Source: Sphingomonas sp. OV641 (GTDB lineage Bacteria; Pseudomonadota; Alphaproteobacteria; Sphingomonadales; Sphingomonadaceae). Taken from it: a stretch of 64,000 nucleotides of DNA. Of the stretch, positions 1 through 7,706 are shown in pieces; position 1 is the stretch's first letter, and each line of letters starts with the position of its first letter. The stretch lies in contig NZ_FNZB01000006.1 in the NCBI RefSeq assembly GCF_900109205.1, positions 16,020 to 80,019 on the forward strand, read 5' to 3'. Both the position numbers and the translations under genes were made by a program. The notes under the pieces were generated by a model that worked only from the letters and a program-made list of their open reading frames with translations, ran no database searches and was not told the origin of the DNA.

Positions 1-166
1 GCTCCGGGTCGGGCATGTCCAGCTTCTCGGCTTCGCTGACGATGGAAAGCTTCGCCATCTCGCTCGCCTCGATGAACGCCCCCTGATAGGTCTCGGTGGT
101 GTGCTCGTCGGCGCGGCGCTCGTTGATCGCGCGGCCCATGTCGTTGAAGTTGCTGTACTTGGTCAT
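1..166 (-). CDS. Hypothetical protein, N-terminal part (runs off the window)
   Basis: The first 55 codons of a minus-strand gene are present and the rest lies outside the window. The start is set by an ATG at 166 with a GGAGG ribosome site a few bases upstream. The visible N-terminus (MTKYSNFNDMGRAINERR...) is hydrophilic, with no signal peptide or membrane segment. I do not recognise the family. It lies in the same orientation as the following plasmid genes. Confidence 0.6.
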   Translation of the reverse strand, partial: MTKYSNFNDMGRAINERRADEHTTETYQGAFIEASEMAKLSIVSEAEKLDMPDPE

Positions 167-755
167 GATAGCCTCCATGAGTTGAAAATCTCACCTTCTC
201 TCGGTGAGGAATCTCATCCGGCATGCGGCGGTCAGGGCGGTCAGGGACGTTAACCGGGAAGCCGCGGCCCGCAGGGTCGCGGACCCCGGTTAACGCTCGC
301 GCGCGGGGGAGCCGATTTTCTCGTGCCCTGGAGGCGGAGCGAAGCGGAGACGGAAGGGTGCGTGAAAATTGGGGGGACCGCGCGTCCTTGACGGCCCGCC
401 AACCCCGCATGCCAGACTTCCTCATCACAGAGAGAGAAAATATTATGTTGTGGTGGGCACGCCGGGTCGGACCGAGCACGGGCGGCGGTGATGCGCCGGC
501 ACGGCGCAGCGCCGTAGAGGCAGCGCCAGTGAGCCCGAGAGGGCGAACCAGCTGCCGTCGCCCGCGCGCAGGACGCCCGGCGCCGGCATAGGGATCGTCA
601 CCCGCAGGGCGGAGACCCCGCCAGGGGGCTCCGTGAGGCCCGCCAGGGCCGAATAGAGCCCGGTGCCGCCCACAAGGCGGGACGCCCCGCCCTGCTCTCC
701 TACGACGCTCTCGCAGCCATCACAGCAGGCACAGCAGCACAGCAGCACAGCAGGA
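167..755. other. Intergenic stretch with inverted repeats and CAGCA-type short repeats
   Basis: No convincing gene was found here. It holds a small hairpin (CTCACC/GGTGAG, 190-208) just upstream of the first gene and a 10-bp perfect inverted repeat (GTTAACCGGG at 249-258 with CCCGGTTAAC at 285-294). Near 720-755 there is a run of CACAGCAG-like repeats. Open frames on both strands look like chance GC-rich frames. The GTTAAC repeat could be an operator or a hairpin; nothing decides between them. Confidence 0.4.
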
Positions 756-1178
756 TCAGTCCCAATCATACTGACCGCCGTCATCCCCGATATCATAATC
801 CGGCATTTCCTGGATTCCCGGATCATCCGGGTCGCGGTTGGCATCGGCGTCATCGCCGTGCGGGTCGGTGATTTCCGGCTCGACCGCGCTGTCATCGTCT
901 AGCCAGCAGGAACGCGGACACTGGAGCAGCTGGTGACCACGATGGACGAAGGGCTGGCCGTTCATCAGGATGGGTCGCTCGGCGAGACGCCGGCAGGGTT
1001 CATTGCGACGGTTGCGGAAGCCGCACGGCACCGCCAGCGGGGCGAGCGCGACGGCATTGCCGTCGTGGTCGCCGCCGGCGGGTGCCGGCTCGTCGACCCG
1101 AGCGACCGGGTCCGGTGCCGCAGGTATCGGCTCGGGCGCGAACGGGTCGCCGTCGAACATGTCGCGCTGGACGGTCAT
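756..1178 (-). CDS. Hypothetical Cys/His-containing protein
   Basis: A protein of 140 residues is read from an internal ATG (MTVQRDMFDGDPFAP...), preferred over the longer upstream frame because that extension is arginine-rich and looks non-coding. The middle has cysteines and histidines (PCGFRNRRNEPCRR, HRGHQLLQCPRSCW) that could bind a metal. The C-terminal third is very acidic (many Asp). No family is recognised. It lies immediately downstream of ssb on the same strand and may share its transcript. Confidence 0.6.
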   Translation of the reverse strand: MTVQRDMFDGDPFAPEPIPAAPDPVARVDEPAPAGGDHDGNAVALAPLAVPCGFRNRRNEPCRRLAERPILMNGQPFVHRGHQLLQCPRSCWLDDDSAVEPEITDPHGDDADANRDPDDPGIQEMPDYDIGDDGGQYDWD

Positions 1179-1316
1179 GGTGCCGGACCTTTCAGGTGAG
1201 CGCGCGCTGGCGCAAGGCCGCGGTGCGAAGCACCGTGGGCGAGGCGTCCTGCGCGGGCGATGATGAAGCATGCGCGAAGGGCGACGCCCGCAGGCGCCGC
1301 CCGGTTCGCTGGCCGG

Positions 1317-1655
1317 TCAGTAGAACTCGGCGCGATCGGCGATGATCTCGCAGCCGTAGCGGTCGTTGCCGTCGCTGTCCTGCCAGCGGGTGTAGTGCAG
1401 GCGTCCCTCGATGGCGATGAGGTCGCCCTTCTTGCGGTTGCCGGCGATCGCCTTGGCGAGGCCGTTGAAGCAGGTGACCTTGTGGTATTCGGTCTCCTTG
1501 ACGGTGAAGCCGTCGTCGCCTTTGTAGGTGTGGCCGTCCTTGTTGAGCTTCGGGCGATCGGTCGCCACGAAGATGGTCGCGACGCTGGTGGCGCGATTGA
1601 CTTCGCGCAGTTCGGGGGTGCGGGTCAGGCGGCCGACGAGGTTCACGTTGTTCAT
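1317..1655 (-). CDS. ssb: Single-stranded DNA-binding protein (OB-fold)
   Basis: The 112-residue product has the SSB OB-fold pattern: MNNVNLVGRLTRTPELRE at the start, then the ATIFVATDRP and TEYHKVTCFN strands and GDLIAIEGRLHYTRW. It binds single-stranded DNA during replication and, for plasmids, on the incoming strand after conjugation. It lacks the long acidic C-terminal tail of chromosomal SSB and ends in RAEFY, so it probably does not recruit the same partner proteins. AAGGAGG lies just upstream of the ATG. A decayed copy sits in inverted orientation at 1935-2285. Confidence 0.93.
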   Translation of the reverse strand: MNNVNLVGRLTRTPELREVNRATSVATIFVATDRPKLNKDGHTYKGDDGFTVKETEYHKVTCFNGLAKAIAGNRKKGDLIAIEGRLHYTRWQDSDGNDRYGCEIIADRAEFY

Positions 1656-1934
1656 GGCATTGCCTCCTTGGGTTGGTCGGCGGTCCGTCCGCCGGTGTCA
1701 CCTGAAGGGCGTCGCGGTTCGGGGCGTCGCACCGGAGGGCGAGCTGGGCCGGCGCGCAGGCGGCGGGCCTGGTCGACCGGAGGGGAACCCCTTTTGCAGG
1801 GGTGGTGCGGGCAGCCGCGCGAAGCGCGGCAACACGGCCCTGCCAAAGGGGTTGCGAGGCCCCGGGGCGCGGCGCAGGTGACACGAAACGGCGGATGGGC
1901 CGTCGATCAGCCCAAGGTTCCCGCAGGCATTGCC

Positions 1935-2285
1935 ATGGACAAACCTCGTGAACCGCTCATGTCGGTCGCCTGACCCGTACCCCCGAACGACCCGGCGCGA
2001 AGGCAGGCGTGCCGCCAGCGTCGCTCGCTGACCGACGTGGTGCCGCTCCGAAGCTCGACAAGGACGGCCGCGCCCGGGCGACGACGCACCGGCAAGGAGA
2101 CCGGATGCCGCAAGGTCGCCCGACGGCCGACCCTCGCCAGGGCGATCGCCGGCAACCGCATCGGACCTGGGCGTCCTCATCGCCATCGGGGTTAAACGCC
2201 TGCCGATACCCGCTGGCAGGACAGCGACGGCTTTACGCGCCGCCCGGCTGCGAGATCATCGCCGATTGTGATGATCTATCCGTCC
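1935..2285 (+). pseudogene. Decayed, inverted copy of ssb
   Basis: Reading the plus strand from the ATG at 1935, blocks of the neighbouring ssb can be followed in order but in shifting frames: a CTGACCCGTACCCCCGAAC block, then CTCGACAAGGACGGCC, GGCGATCGCCGGCAACCGC, CTGGCAGGACAGCGACGG and TGCGAGATCATCGCCGAT. Several frameshifts and stop codons separate them, so no SSB can be made. The homology continues past the ssb stop and upstream of the start, so the whole locus was duplicated in inverted orientation before this copy decayed. Confidence 0.8.
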
Positions 2286-2345
2286 GGTCAGCGAATCGGG
2301 CGGCGTCTGCGGGCGTCGTCCTTCGGGTTGGCGAGGATCGATCGC

Positions 2346-2813
2346 CTACTCGGTTCGCCGGGTGGGGGTGATCCGATGCTCGACGATCAGCGCCGCGACA
2401 CGTTGTACGATGCGGCTCGGCACCTCGGCGATGATGGTGCTACCGTCGTTACCGGCGCGAACGTCGGGTCCGACCCATGCGAAATCGTTCACGTCGTCCC
2501 ACACGATGCGTGATCGGTCATCGAGGCCGAAGGCCTCAATGAATCGCGGCGGCAGAGGGACGGATGCAGCCGGTGAATAATCGCGCGTCGTCAGTGGCAC
2601 CATCAGGACACGGAGCCTTCCGGCTGAGCGATAGCTGCCAACCACCATGCAGGGGCGGAGTTTCGAGCCGTCCTCGTCGCCCCGGTTATGTTCATGCCGC
2701 CAGAGGTAGAAATACCAGATCAGGTCACCGGCTTGCGGTTCAATCGACGTACTGATCGTTCTGGACGGACCCGGCGCTGGGCGTCGCGGTCCTGATGGCG
2801 TGGATGGCTTCAT
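2346..2813 (-). CDS. PemK/MazF-family toxin (putative endoribonuclease)
   Basis: The 155-residue product carries the PemK/MazF pattern GDLIWYFYLWRHE...DGSKLRPCMVVG followed by VLMVPLTTRDYSP, typical of toxins that cut mRNA. The in-frame ATG at 2813 overlaps the upstream antitoxin by 74 bp. No nearer in-frame ATG or GTG precedes the conserved region, so this start is used although the first 25 residues are low-complexity. The overlap with an antitoxin gene on the same strand supports a co-transcribed type II toxin-antitoxin pair acting in plasmid maintenance. Confidence 0.8.
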   Translation of the reverse strand: MKPSTPSGPRRPAPGPSRTISTSIEPQAGDLIWYFYLWRHEHNRGDEDGSKLRPCMVVGSYRSAGRLRVLMVPLTTRDYSPAASVPLPPRFIEAFGLDDRSRIVWDDVNDFAWVGPDVRAGNDGSTIIAEVPSRIVQRVAALIVEHRITPTRRTE

Positions 2814-3006
2814 CGCTCAACTCCTGCGGCGAGAGCGCGAGGTGATCGAGGCGGGACAAGCGTTCGAACTCGGAGGCGGGTAGCATGACCACGCGGGCAG
2901 CGCCGTTGCGCTCGATCGCGATCGGATGCGTCATCGCCTCGTCGTAATAGAAGCCGAACCGCTTCGACACGTCGGTCGATCTGGCCTTTTCGATTGTAGG
3001 GGTCAT
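2740..3006 (-). CDS. Phd/YefM-type antitoxin
   Basis: This protein of 88 residues starts MTPTIEKARSTDVSKRFG, chosen over an ATG four codons upstream because GAGGG sits at a proper distance from it. The pattern HPIAIERNGAARVVMLPASEFERLSR is that of the Phd/YefM fold, which binds operator DNA with its N-terminal part and neutralises the toxin with its C-terminal tail. It overlaps the PemK-like toxin gene downstream. Two inverted repeats lie upstream (3095-3151) and may be its operator. Confidence 0.8.
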   Translation of the reverse strand: MTPTIEKARSTDVSKRFGFYYDEAMTHPIAIERNGAARVVMLPASEFERLSRLDHLALSPQELSDEAIHAIRTATPSAGSVQNDQYVD

Positions 3007-3094
3007 GGTTTCCCTCATCTTTCGTTACGCGGCCGGGGATCGATTAAGCCCTGCGTCCGTCCAGGATGGGACCCTCATCTGGTCCTGCCAATGT

Positions 3095-3151
3095 TGTAAC
3101 GGCCATCTTTCTGTTACATGGGAATCCGTATCTTCCGTAAAACGGAAGATA
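3095..3151. promoter_or_regulatory. Two inverted repeats upstream of the toxin-antitoxin genes
   Basis: TGTAAC (3095-3100) pairs with GTTACA (3113-3118), and TATCTTCCGT (3129-3138) pairs perfectly with ACGGAAGATA (3142-3151) across a 3-base AAA spacer. The second is flanked by two AATCCGTA copies. They lie 90-145 bp upstream of the antitoxin start, where Phd-type autorepression sites are expected; binding is inference. Confidence 0.5.
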
Positions 3152-3274
3152 ATCCGTACACCACGGACCGCGCGGCTGCAACAGGCACTAACGGCAACAG
3201 GGACCGCTTCGGCGATGAAGCGATCCCCGTCGAGGTGGCGATACGGGCGACGCGTCAGCGCCGCCCGATGCCGG

Positions 3275-3751
3275 TCAGACCCTCTCGTCGACCGGCGCGG
3301 TGCTGGCACCCAGCCCGTCTCCGGTGTCATCGCCTGCGCCCGAGGTCGCCACGTCACGGCCATCGGCGGTGAAAGGCAGCGCGGGTTCGCCATCGTCCGC
3401 CTTGACCCCGAGCGCGGCACCGACGTCGCGGCGCTTCTGGGCGCGCTGCCACACGACGTTGTACGAGCCGTCGTCCTGGCGGAAGGCCGAGACCTGGAGC
3501 GGCGCGGCGAGCGACGGATCGTCGATGCGGCCGTTGAGGAACGCCTCGCCGGTGTTGTTGGAGGTGAGTTCGAAGAACGCCCCGACCTGCACCCACGTCC
3601 GGCCCGGGGTGAGCGCATGGATCTCGTAGCGCGGGGCGCGCGGATTGGACGACTGGACCGGCTTCAGCGCGATCGTCATCGCGACCGCGAGGGTGGAAAT
3701 GCGGCCCATGAAGATGCCCGCGTCGTTCTGCTTGATCTGACCGATGTTCAT
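3275..3751 (-). CDS. DUF736 family protein, copy 1
   Basis: The start MNIGQIKQNDAGIFMGRIST is the hallmark N-terminus of DUF736, a small beta-rich family common on alphaproteobacterial plasmids and integrative elements; its biochemical role is unknown. The conserved core continues through YEIHALTPGRTWVQVGAFFE. The last 40 residues are variable and acidic. A second copy lies at 4719-5240, and the two share both most of the coding region and about 150 bp of upstream DNA. A purine-rich tract (plus strand 3806-3820) and a CCGGCC/GGCCGG hairpin lie in the leader. Confidence 0.88.
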   Translation of the reverse strand: MNIGQIKQNDAGIFMGRISTLAVAMTIALKPVQSSNPRAPRYEIHALTPGRTWVQVGAFFELTSNNTGEAFLNGRIDDPSLAAPLQVSAFRQDDGSYNVVWQRAQKRRDVGAALGVKADDGEPALPFTADGRDVATSGAGDDTGDGLGASTAPVDERV

Positions 3752-3910
3752 GACGTGTCTCCTGATGTCGTGCTGGACCCCATGTCCTCGACACCGATCT
3801 TCAATCCTCCTCCCCTCCCCGGCCCTTCGGCCGGGCAGGGCGCGATGAGCGCCCCTCACCGACCGCGTTCTTCACGCGGACGGTGGTGCGTGCGGGACGC
3901 GGATCGGGCT
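3391..3910. repeat. Direct repeat, copy 1 (DUF736 gene plus leader)
   Basis: This stretch matches 4880-5399 closely over about 520 bp, covering the DUF736 coding region except its 3' end, the start codon and the upstream leader. The sequences diverge abruptly at the 3' end of each gene. The repeat is a ready substrate for recombination that would delete the gene at 3939-4397. Confidence 0.8.
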
Positions 3911-3938
3911 AGGTCAGGAGGATGCGCCGATGGCGCTG

Positions 3939-4397
3939 TTAGCTATCGGTCTCAGGCTTTCCCGGGACGATGGAGAGCGCAGGCGGTTTGAAGCCACCCA
4001 ACCGGAAGTGCTCACCGATCGCGGCGAGGTCACCTAGAGCATTGTATTCCTGAAGCGTCAGCACGACGCTTTCGTTGTCGTCGGCCGAGAATATCGCGCG
4101 CGGACCATGACCTGGCCAGACCCGAACTTCGGGCGAGAACGACCCGGGCGAGCCTCCCGACCACGTCCTGAACGGAAGGTCGTTGGTGCAGCAGAAGTCC
4201 TCGATATCCTCGATATTGCCGTCCTGGACCTCGTGAGCATGGAGGCGCAGGGGTTCGCCGGATGTAACGGATTCAAGCGGTTCTCCCCCCCATTCGGTCG
4301 AGAGGCCGTAGAAATCGGCGAGTTTGTACAGTTCGGGCAGTCGATCGGCGGGAAGTTTCCCTCCGATCGTAATGGAGACGGAAACGCGGTCGGCCAT
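3939..4397 (-). CDS. Hypothetical protein between the two DUF736 copies
   Basis: The 152-residue product starts MADRVSVSITIGGKLPADRLPEL; the ATG at 4397 is preferred to one at 4469 because the upstream extension is low-complexity. It has LYKLADFYGLSTEWGGEPLES and a cysteine pair (IEDFCCTNDLPFRTW), no signal peptide and no membrane segment. The family is not recognised. A strong terminator at 4602-4635 precedes it, so it should have its own promoter, and the low-GC stretch 4490-4560 is a candidate. Confidence 0.65.
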   Translation of the reverse strand: MADRVSVSITIGGKLPADRLPELYKLADFYGLSTEWGGEPLESVTSGEPLRLHAHEVQDGNIEDIEDFCCTNDLPFRTWSGGSPGSFSPEVRVWPGHGPRAIFSADDNESVVLTLQEYNALGDLAAIGEHFRLGGFKPPALSIVPGKPETDS

Positions 4398-4601
4398 GTC
4401 GGGACCTCGGGATGAAGTGGACGAGCCGGTCCCGCGAGCGGTGTCATCACCATTCGCCCGGCTATCCATTCAGCACCCCCTTCCCTTGAGCGTGGCCCAG
4501 GTTCGAACTGCGATAACCTGTGCTTATAGGGCGATAAAGCGAAGGAATAGCTAAATTATCGATCCGATACGGTGTTGAATCGGGACTGGAGCCCATGAAG
4601 C

Positions 4602-4635
4602 AAAAAAAGGGCGACGCCGTGTGCCGGCGTCGCCC
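4602..4635 (-). terminator. Intrinsic terminator after DUF736 copy 2
   Basis: An 11-bp perfect stem (GGGCGACGCCG with CGGCGTCGCCC, 5-base loop) is followed on the minus strand by seven T residues. This is the clearest intrinsic terminator in the window. It ends the transcript of the genes at 4719 and above. Confidence 0.9.
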
Positions 4636-4718
4636 CGAGTTTCGGCGTGCGGGAGCGAAAGGGGGCGCGCCCGTGCGCCATGCGGTGCCGTGAGGGAGTG
4701 CACGGCACCGGGGGTGGA

Positions 4719-5240
4719 TCAGGCGTCCTCGGCGACGCGCTGGCGGCGACCGCGGCCCTTGCCGACCGGCTCCTCGACCGGGGCGGTGGTTTCGCCCAGT
4801 CCGGTGTCGGTGGCGGCCGCATCGGGGCCGGGACCGTTGTCGACCGGGCCGCCATCGGCGCCGAACGGCGGCGACAGATCGTCATCCGCCTTGACGCCGA
4901 GCGCGGCACCGACGTCGCGGCGCTTCTGGGCGCGCTGCCAGACGACGTTGTACGAGCCGTCGTCCTGGCGGAAGGCCGAGACCTGCAGCGGCGCGGCGAG
5001 CGACGGATCGTCGATGCGACCGTTGAGGAACGCCTCGCCGGTGTTGTTCGAGGTGAGTTCGAAGAACGCCCCGACCTGCACCCACGTCCGGCCCGGGGTG
5101 AGCGCGTGGATCTCGTAGCGCGGCGCGCGCGGGTTGGACGACTGGACGGGCTTCAGTGCGATCGTCATCGCGACGGCGAGTGTGGAAATGCGGCCCATGA
5201 AAATGCCCGCGTCGTTCTGCTTGATCTGACCGATGTTCAT
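4719..5240 (-). CDS. DUF736 family protein, copy 2
   Basis: This 173-residue protein begins with the same MNIGQIKQNDAGIFMGRIST stretch as the copy at 3275-3751 and is almost identical to it until about residue 125. Its C-terminal tail differs and ends in a basic stretch (GKGRGRRQRVAEDA). Family role: unknown, plasmid-associated. The leader again has a purine-rich tract (5296-5310) and the CCGGCC hairpin. A strong terminator follows, so this copy closes the operon. Confidence 0.88.
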   Translation of the reverse strand: MNIGQIKQNDAGIFMGRISTLAVAMTIALKPVQSSNPRAPRYEIHALTPGRTWVQVGAFFELTSNNTGEAFLNGRIDDPSLAAPLQVSAFRQDDGSYNVVWQRAQKRRDVGAALGVKADDDLSPPFGADGGPVDNGPGPDAAATDTGLGETTAPVEEPVGKGRGRRQRVAEDA

Positions 5241-5399
5241 CGTAACGTCTCCTGATGTCGTGCTGGACCCGATGTCCTCGACACCGATCTTCAATCCTCC
5301 TCCCCTCCCCGGCCCTTCGGCCGGGCAGGGCGCGATGAGCGCCCCTCACCGACCGCGTCTTCACGCGGACGGTGGATCGTGCGGGACGCGGACCGGGCC
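4880..5399. repeat. Direct repeat, copy 2 (DUF736 gene plus leader)
   Basis: This is the partner of 3391-3910, with the same orientation and about 520 bp of near-identical sequence. Differences are scattered single bases plus one 1-2 bp indel in the leader near 5360, which suggests a fairly recent duplication or ongoing gene conversion. Confidence 0.8.
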
Positions 5400-5405
5400 T
5401 GCCGA

Positions 5406-5933
5406 TCATCGGCCGATCTTGTCGGTCAGGGCGGTGCCGATATCGGCGTGTGCCGCGGCGAGCGCGCCGATCGCGCGGCTGACGACGTCGGTCGCCTCGT
5501 CGCTCGGATCGATGCACCAGCATTTGCCGGCGTGGCGGATGTCGATCAGCCGGTCGGATTTGTTGTCGATCCCGAAGGTGTAGCCGTGACGCTGGTCTAA
5601 GCCGGCGACGGTGACGTCGGTCGTTTTGGCCTTGATCGTGACGACGGGCGCGACCGCGGGGGTCAGCAGCACGGTATCGCGCGGCGTTTGCGCCTGTGGG
5701 ACCAGCGCGGGTGCGGGCGGCTTGCCGAGCGACGGCATCTTCGGGATCGGCACGAGGCCGTTCACGGCGTCCTGCGCCATGTCGGCCGCCATCGCGGTCG
5801 CCATGAAGATGGCGGTGCGCGCCAGATCCTGGGCGATGGCCTCGCGGTGCGGCTCGGTCAGCGTGGGGAGGAGGTGGCAGAGTTTGGTGTCGAGCGCGAA
5901 GGCGACGGGCTCGGCGTTGGGATCGATGCACAT
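5406..5933 (-). CDS. Hypothetical protein
   Basis: The 175-residue product starts MCIDPNAEPVAFALDTKLCHLL. It has a hydrophobic but not clearly transmembrane stretch (AIFMATAMAADMAQDAV), a Pro/Ala-rich linker near residues 70-95, and a C-terminal part with GYTFGIDNKSDRLIDIRHAGKC followed by WCIDPSDEA. The CIDP motif occurs at both ends. No family is recognised. GAAAGG lies upstream of the ATG, and the leader carries a purine-rich tract (plus strand 5988-6000). Confidence 0.6.
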   Translation of the reverse strand: MCIDPNAEPVAFALDTKLCHLLPTLTEPHREAIAQDLARTAIFMATAMAADMAQDAVNGLVPIPKMPSLGKPPAPALVPQAQTPRDTVLLTPAVAPVVTIKAKTTDVTVAGLDQRHGYTFGIDNKSDRLIDIRHAGKCWCIDPSDEATDVVSRAIGALAAAHADIGTALTDKIGR

Positions 5934-6046
5934 GATCGTGACCTTTCGGCAAAATGCCCGGACCCCATGTCCAGGATGCCGATCCGGTCCCTCTCTCCTT
6001 CCGGCGCAGCCGGTGCCGGCATCGTCGCGAGGCGATGCCGTGCCGT

Positions 6047-6565
6047 TCAGCGAGGCGGTCGCGGATGTCGCATGAGGCGCTTCCGGGCGGCCGACAGATG
6101 ATCGATCGAGCGTTGCAGGAAGAAGGCGTGCGCGCTGTCGGATTCGAGTGTCCCCAACCGGCGTTCGAGCGCCGTGATACGGTGGTCGATCGCATCGATC
6201 GTCAGCATGATATCGTCGAACGAGAGCGCGACGACGGTCTGCGGATAGGGATAGGGCAGCGCCGGCGCGACGAAGGCGAGGAAATGCGGCTGCACGGGCA
6301 GGTGGTGTAGCAGGGCGATCGCGACCGCGCGGCGGATCTGGCAGGCGTCGTGAACGAGTTCCGTCAGTAGCGTGTCCATCGCCATCGGGCGGACAATCCT
6401 CAGCGCGCCGGGGTCGAGGGTAACGGCGATCGGATCGGTCGAGGCGAGGCCGATCACGCCTTCCGACAGGATGGCGAGAACGTCTCCTTTCTCGATGCAG
6501 GGACCGTCATCGAGACAGGCGTCATGCGCGGCCTCGCTGGTGTCGAAATAATGGACGCGATACAT
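6047..6565 (-). CDS. Hypothetical protein with C-terminal coiled-coil-like helix
   Basis: The 172-residue product starts MYRVHYFDTSEAAHDACLDD; a GAAAGGG ribosome site precedes it. The N-terminal third looks like a small beta-rich domain (GDVLAILSEGVIGLASTDP). Residues 125-165 (DAIDHRITALERRLGTLESD) have heptad spacing of hydrophobic residues and may form a coiled coil. No family is recognised. It is one of the run of same-strand plasmid genes. Confidence 0.6.
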   Translation of the reverse strand: MYRVHYFDTSEAAHDACLDDGPCIEKGDVLAILSEGVIGLASTDPIAVTLDPGALRIVRPMAMDTLLTELVHDACQIRRAVAIALLHHLPVQPHFLAFVAPALPYPYPQTVVALSFDDIMLTIDAIDHRITALERRLGTLESDSAHAFFLQRSIDHLSAARKRLMRHPRPPR

Positions 6566-6587
6566 GGGCTGGTCCCTTTCTGCTGGG

Positions 6588-6872
6588 TCAGGAATATTCC
6601 GGGCGACGTGCGGGAAACCGCGTGGGCGGGAGGCCGGAGAAGCTGAAGGCGCGGAAGCGTCCGCCGGTGTAGGCAGCCGAATCCACCGGCGGGCGATGCC
6701 GCTGCAGGCGCTCGAGCAGCCGGTTGGCGCGGCGCATCGCCGCGATCGCGGCCTCGTCGTGGTAATGGAGGGCGATCACGCGGACGAAGGTGCCGGTGTC
6801 GTACCACCATCCCCCTTCCTCGGGGCCGCCCCAGGCACGGTCGATTTCGTAGAAGGCGAGGATGCTGCGCAT
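6588..6872 (-). CDS. Hypothetical small protein
   Basis: The 94-residue product starts MRSILAFYEIDRAWGGPEEGG, chosen because CCGGAGCC lies just upstream; an ATG seven codons earlier is less well placed. It is Trp/Tyr-rich near the start (GGWWYDTGTFVRVIALHYHDE) and Arg-rich later. No known domain was identified. A purine-rich leader tract (plus strand 6930-6946) precedes it. Confidence 0.6.
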   Translation of the reverse strand: MRSILAFYEIDRAWGGPEEGGWWYDTGTFVRVIALHYHDEAAIAAMRRANRLLERLQRHRPPVDSAAYTGGRFRAFSFSGLPPTRFPARRPEYS

Positions 6873-6944
6873 GGGGTCGGCTCCGGTTGTCACCGGGTCG
6901 GATGATCCTCCCGGTTCATAACAGCCGGTCCCCCTTCCCCTTCC

Positions 6945-7139
6945 TCAGACGTCCGGTGCTTCGTCGGGACGCTGGTGGCGCAGCGCACGCGCGAGCGCCC
7001 GCTTGCGGGCGGTCGCCGCGGCGCGCGACGGATAGGCGCCCGAGAGGCGAGAGGGGTGTGACAAGCTGTTGTCGAACACGACCCAGCCCGTTGCGGTATG
7101 GGCGACGTGCATCCCGTCGCTGCGCGAGGGGGTGGTCAT
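6945..7139 (-). CDS. Small hypothetical protein, DUF2188-like
   Basis: The 64-residue product overlaps the upstream gene by 4 bp (ATGA), which supports translation from 7139. The stretch HVAHTATGWVVFDNSLSHPS followed by an Ala/Arg-rich helix resembles small DUF2188-type proteins, in which a one-line beta sheet is followed by a helix; this similarity is from memory and weak. Function is unknown. Confidence 0.5.
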   Translation of the reverse strand: MTTPSRSDGMHVAHTATGWVVFDNSLSHPSRLSGAYPSRAAATARKRALARALRHQRPDEAPDV

Positions 7140-7684
7140 GACGGGCGCGCCCGCCTGATCGCGGCCTCGGCGATGAGCTGGCCGGCAAGCGTGTTGCGAT
7201 GCGACGCGATCCGGCTGTCGGGCGCAGCCACGACTTCGGCCGCGCGTGTCAGCAGCGCAGCGAGGTCAATGTCCGACATCGGCGCCGGGTTGGTCGCGGA
7301 TCGCGCGGGTTCTTCCCCGGCCTTGTCGAGCATCAGCACGAGGATCGAGGGCTTGATCTCTTCGTCGAGCGGTCGACTGTCGGCGACGAACTTGCCGCCA
7401 CGCGTGATCGCGAACGCGTTGAAGGTGGGTGATACCCCGTTATCGGCGTTGGGGATCGTGGTGCCGCGGTCGTGGAACTGGATGTCGATGAAGCGGGGCG
7501 GGCCACCATAAGTGGATTCGAGAAAGCAGAAGGTGACGCGGCGACCCTCGCTGGTCTTCGCCGTGATCGTGAACGCGCCGTCGGGCACGTCGATTGGTTT
7601 GTGCGGCACGTCGTTGTAGCCGGCGAAGCCCGCGGCGATCGCGTCGGCGCGCGTCATGACGGGGAGATCGGTGATATCGGGCAT
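7136..7684 (-). CDS. Hypothetical protein
   Basis: The 182-residue product starts MPDITDLPVMTRADAIAAGF with AAGGAG correctly spaced upstream. Recognisable only as a plasmid protein: the central part (GGPPRFIDIQFHDRGTTIPN) looks beta-rich, and the C-terminus is a helical Ala-rich segment. No signal peptide. It ends by 4-bp overlap into the next small gene and follows the PP-loop gene at 7707 closely, so co-transcription is likely. Confidence 0.6.
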   Translation of the reverse strand: MPDITDLPVMTRADAIAAGFAGYNDVPHKPIDVPDGAFTITAKTSEGRRVTFCFLESTYGGPPRFIDIQFHDRGTTIPNADNGVSPTFNAFAITRGGKFVADSRPLDEEIKPSILVLMLDKAGEEPARSATNPAPMSDIDLAALLTRAAEVVAAPDSRIASHRNTLAGQLIAEAAIRRARPS

Positions 7685-7706
7685 GATGAAAGCTCCTTGC
7701 TCTGGA

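Larger units (their letters stand above)
1275..2327. repeat. Large imperfect inverted duplication carrying ssb and a decayed ssb copy
   Basis: The arms run about 1275-1800 and 1835-2327, facing each other around a centre near 1815. They share the ssb coding region, its 5' leader (CAGGTGAC, then a purine-rich ribosome site, then the start) and about 45 bp beyond the ssb stop. Close to the centre AACCCCTTTTGCAGG pairs with CCTGCCAAAGGGGTT. The right arm has many small deletions and substitutions, including C-to-T changes in the tail. Found by reading both strands against each other, not by alignment software. Confidence 0.8.

Noticed and set aside
720..760. CRISPR-like short repeats (CACAGCAG)
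   Set aside because: The units are too short and contiguous, with no spacers and no cas genes. No CRISPR array was found in the window.
443..895. A 150-codon minus-strand frame
   Set aside because: It overlaps the better-supported gene at 756-1178 out of frame and runs through repeat-like intergenic DNA.
4882..6195. A 437-codon minus-strand frame spanning two other genes
   Set aside because: It overlaps the DUF736 gene and the gene at 5406 in another frame on the same strand. Its composition is Arg/Pro-rich with no domains.
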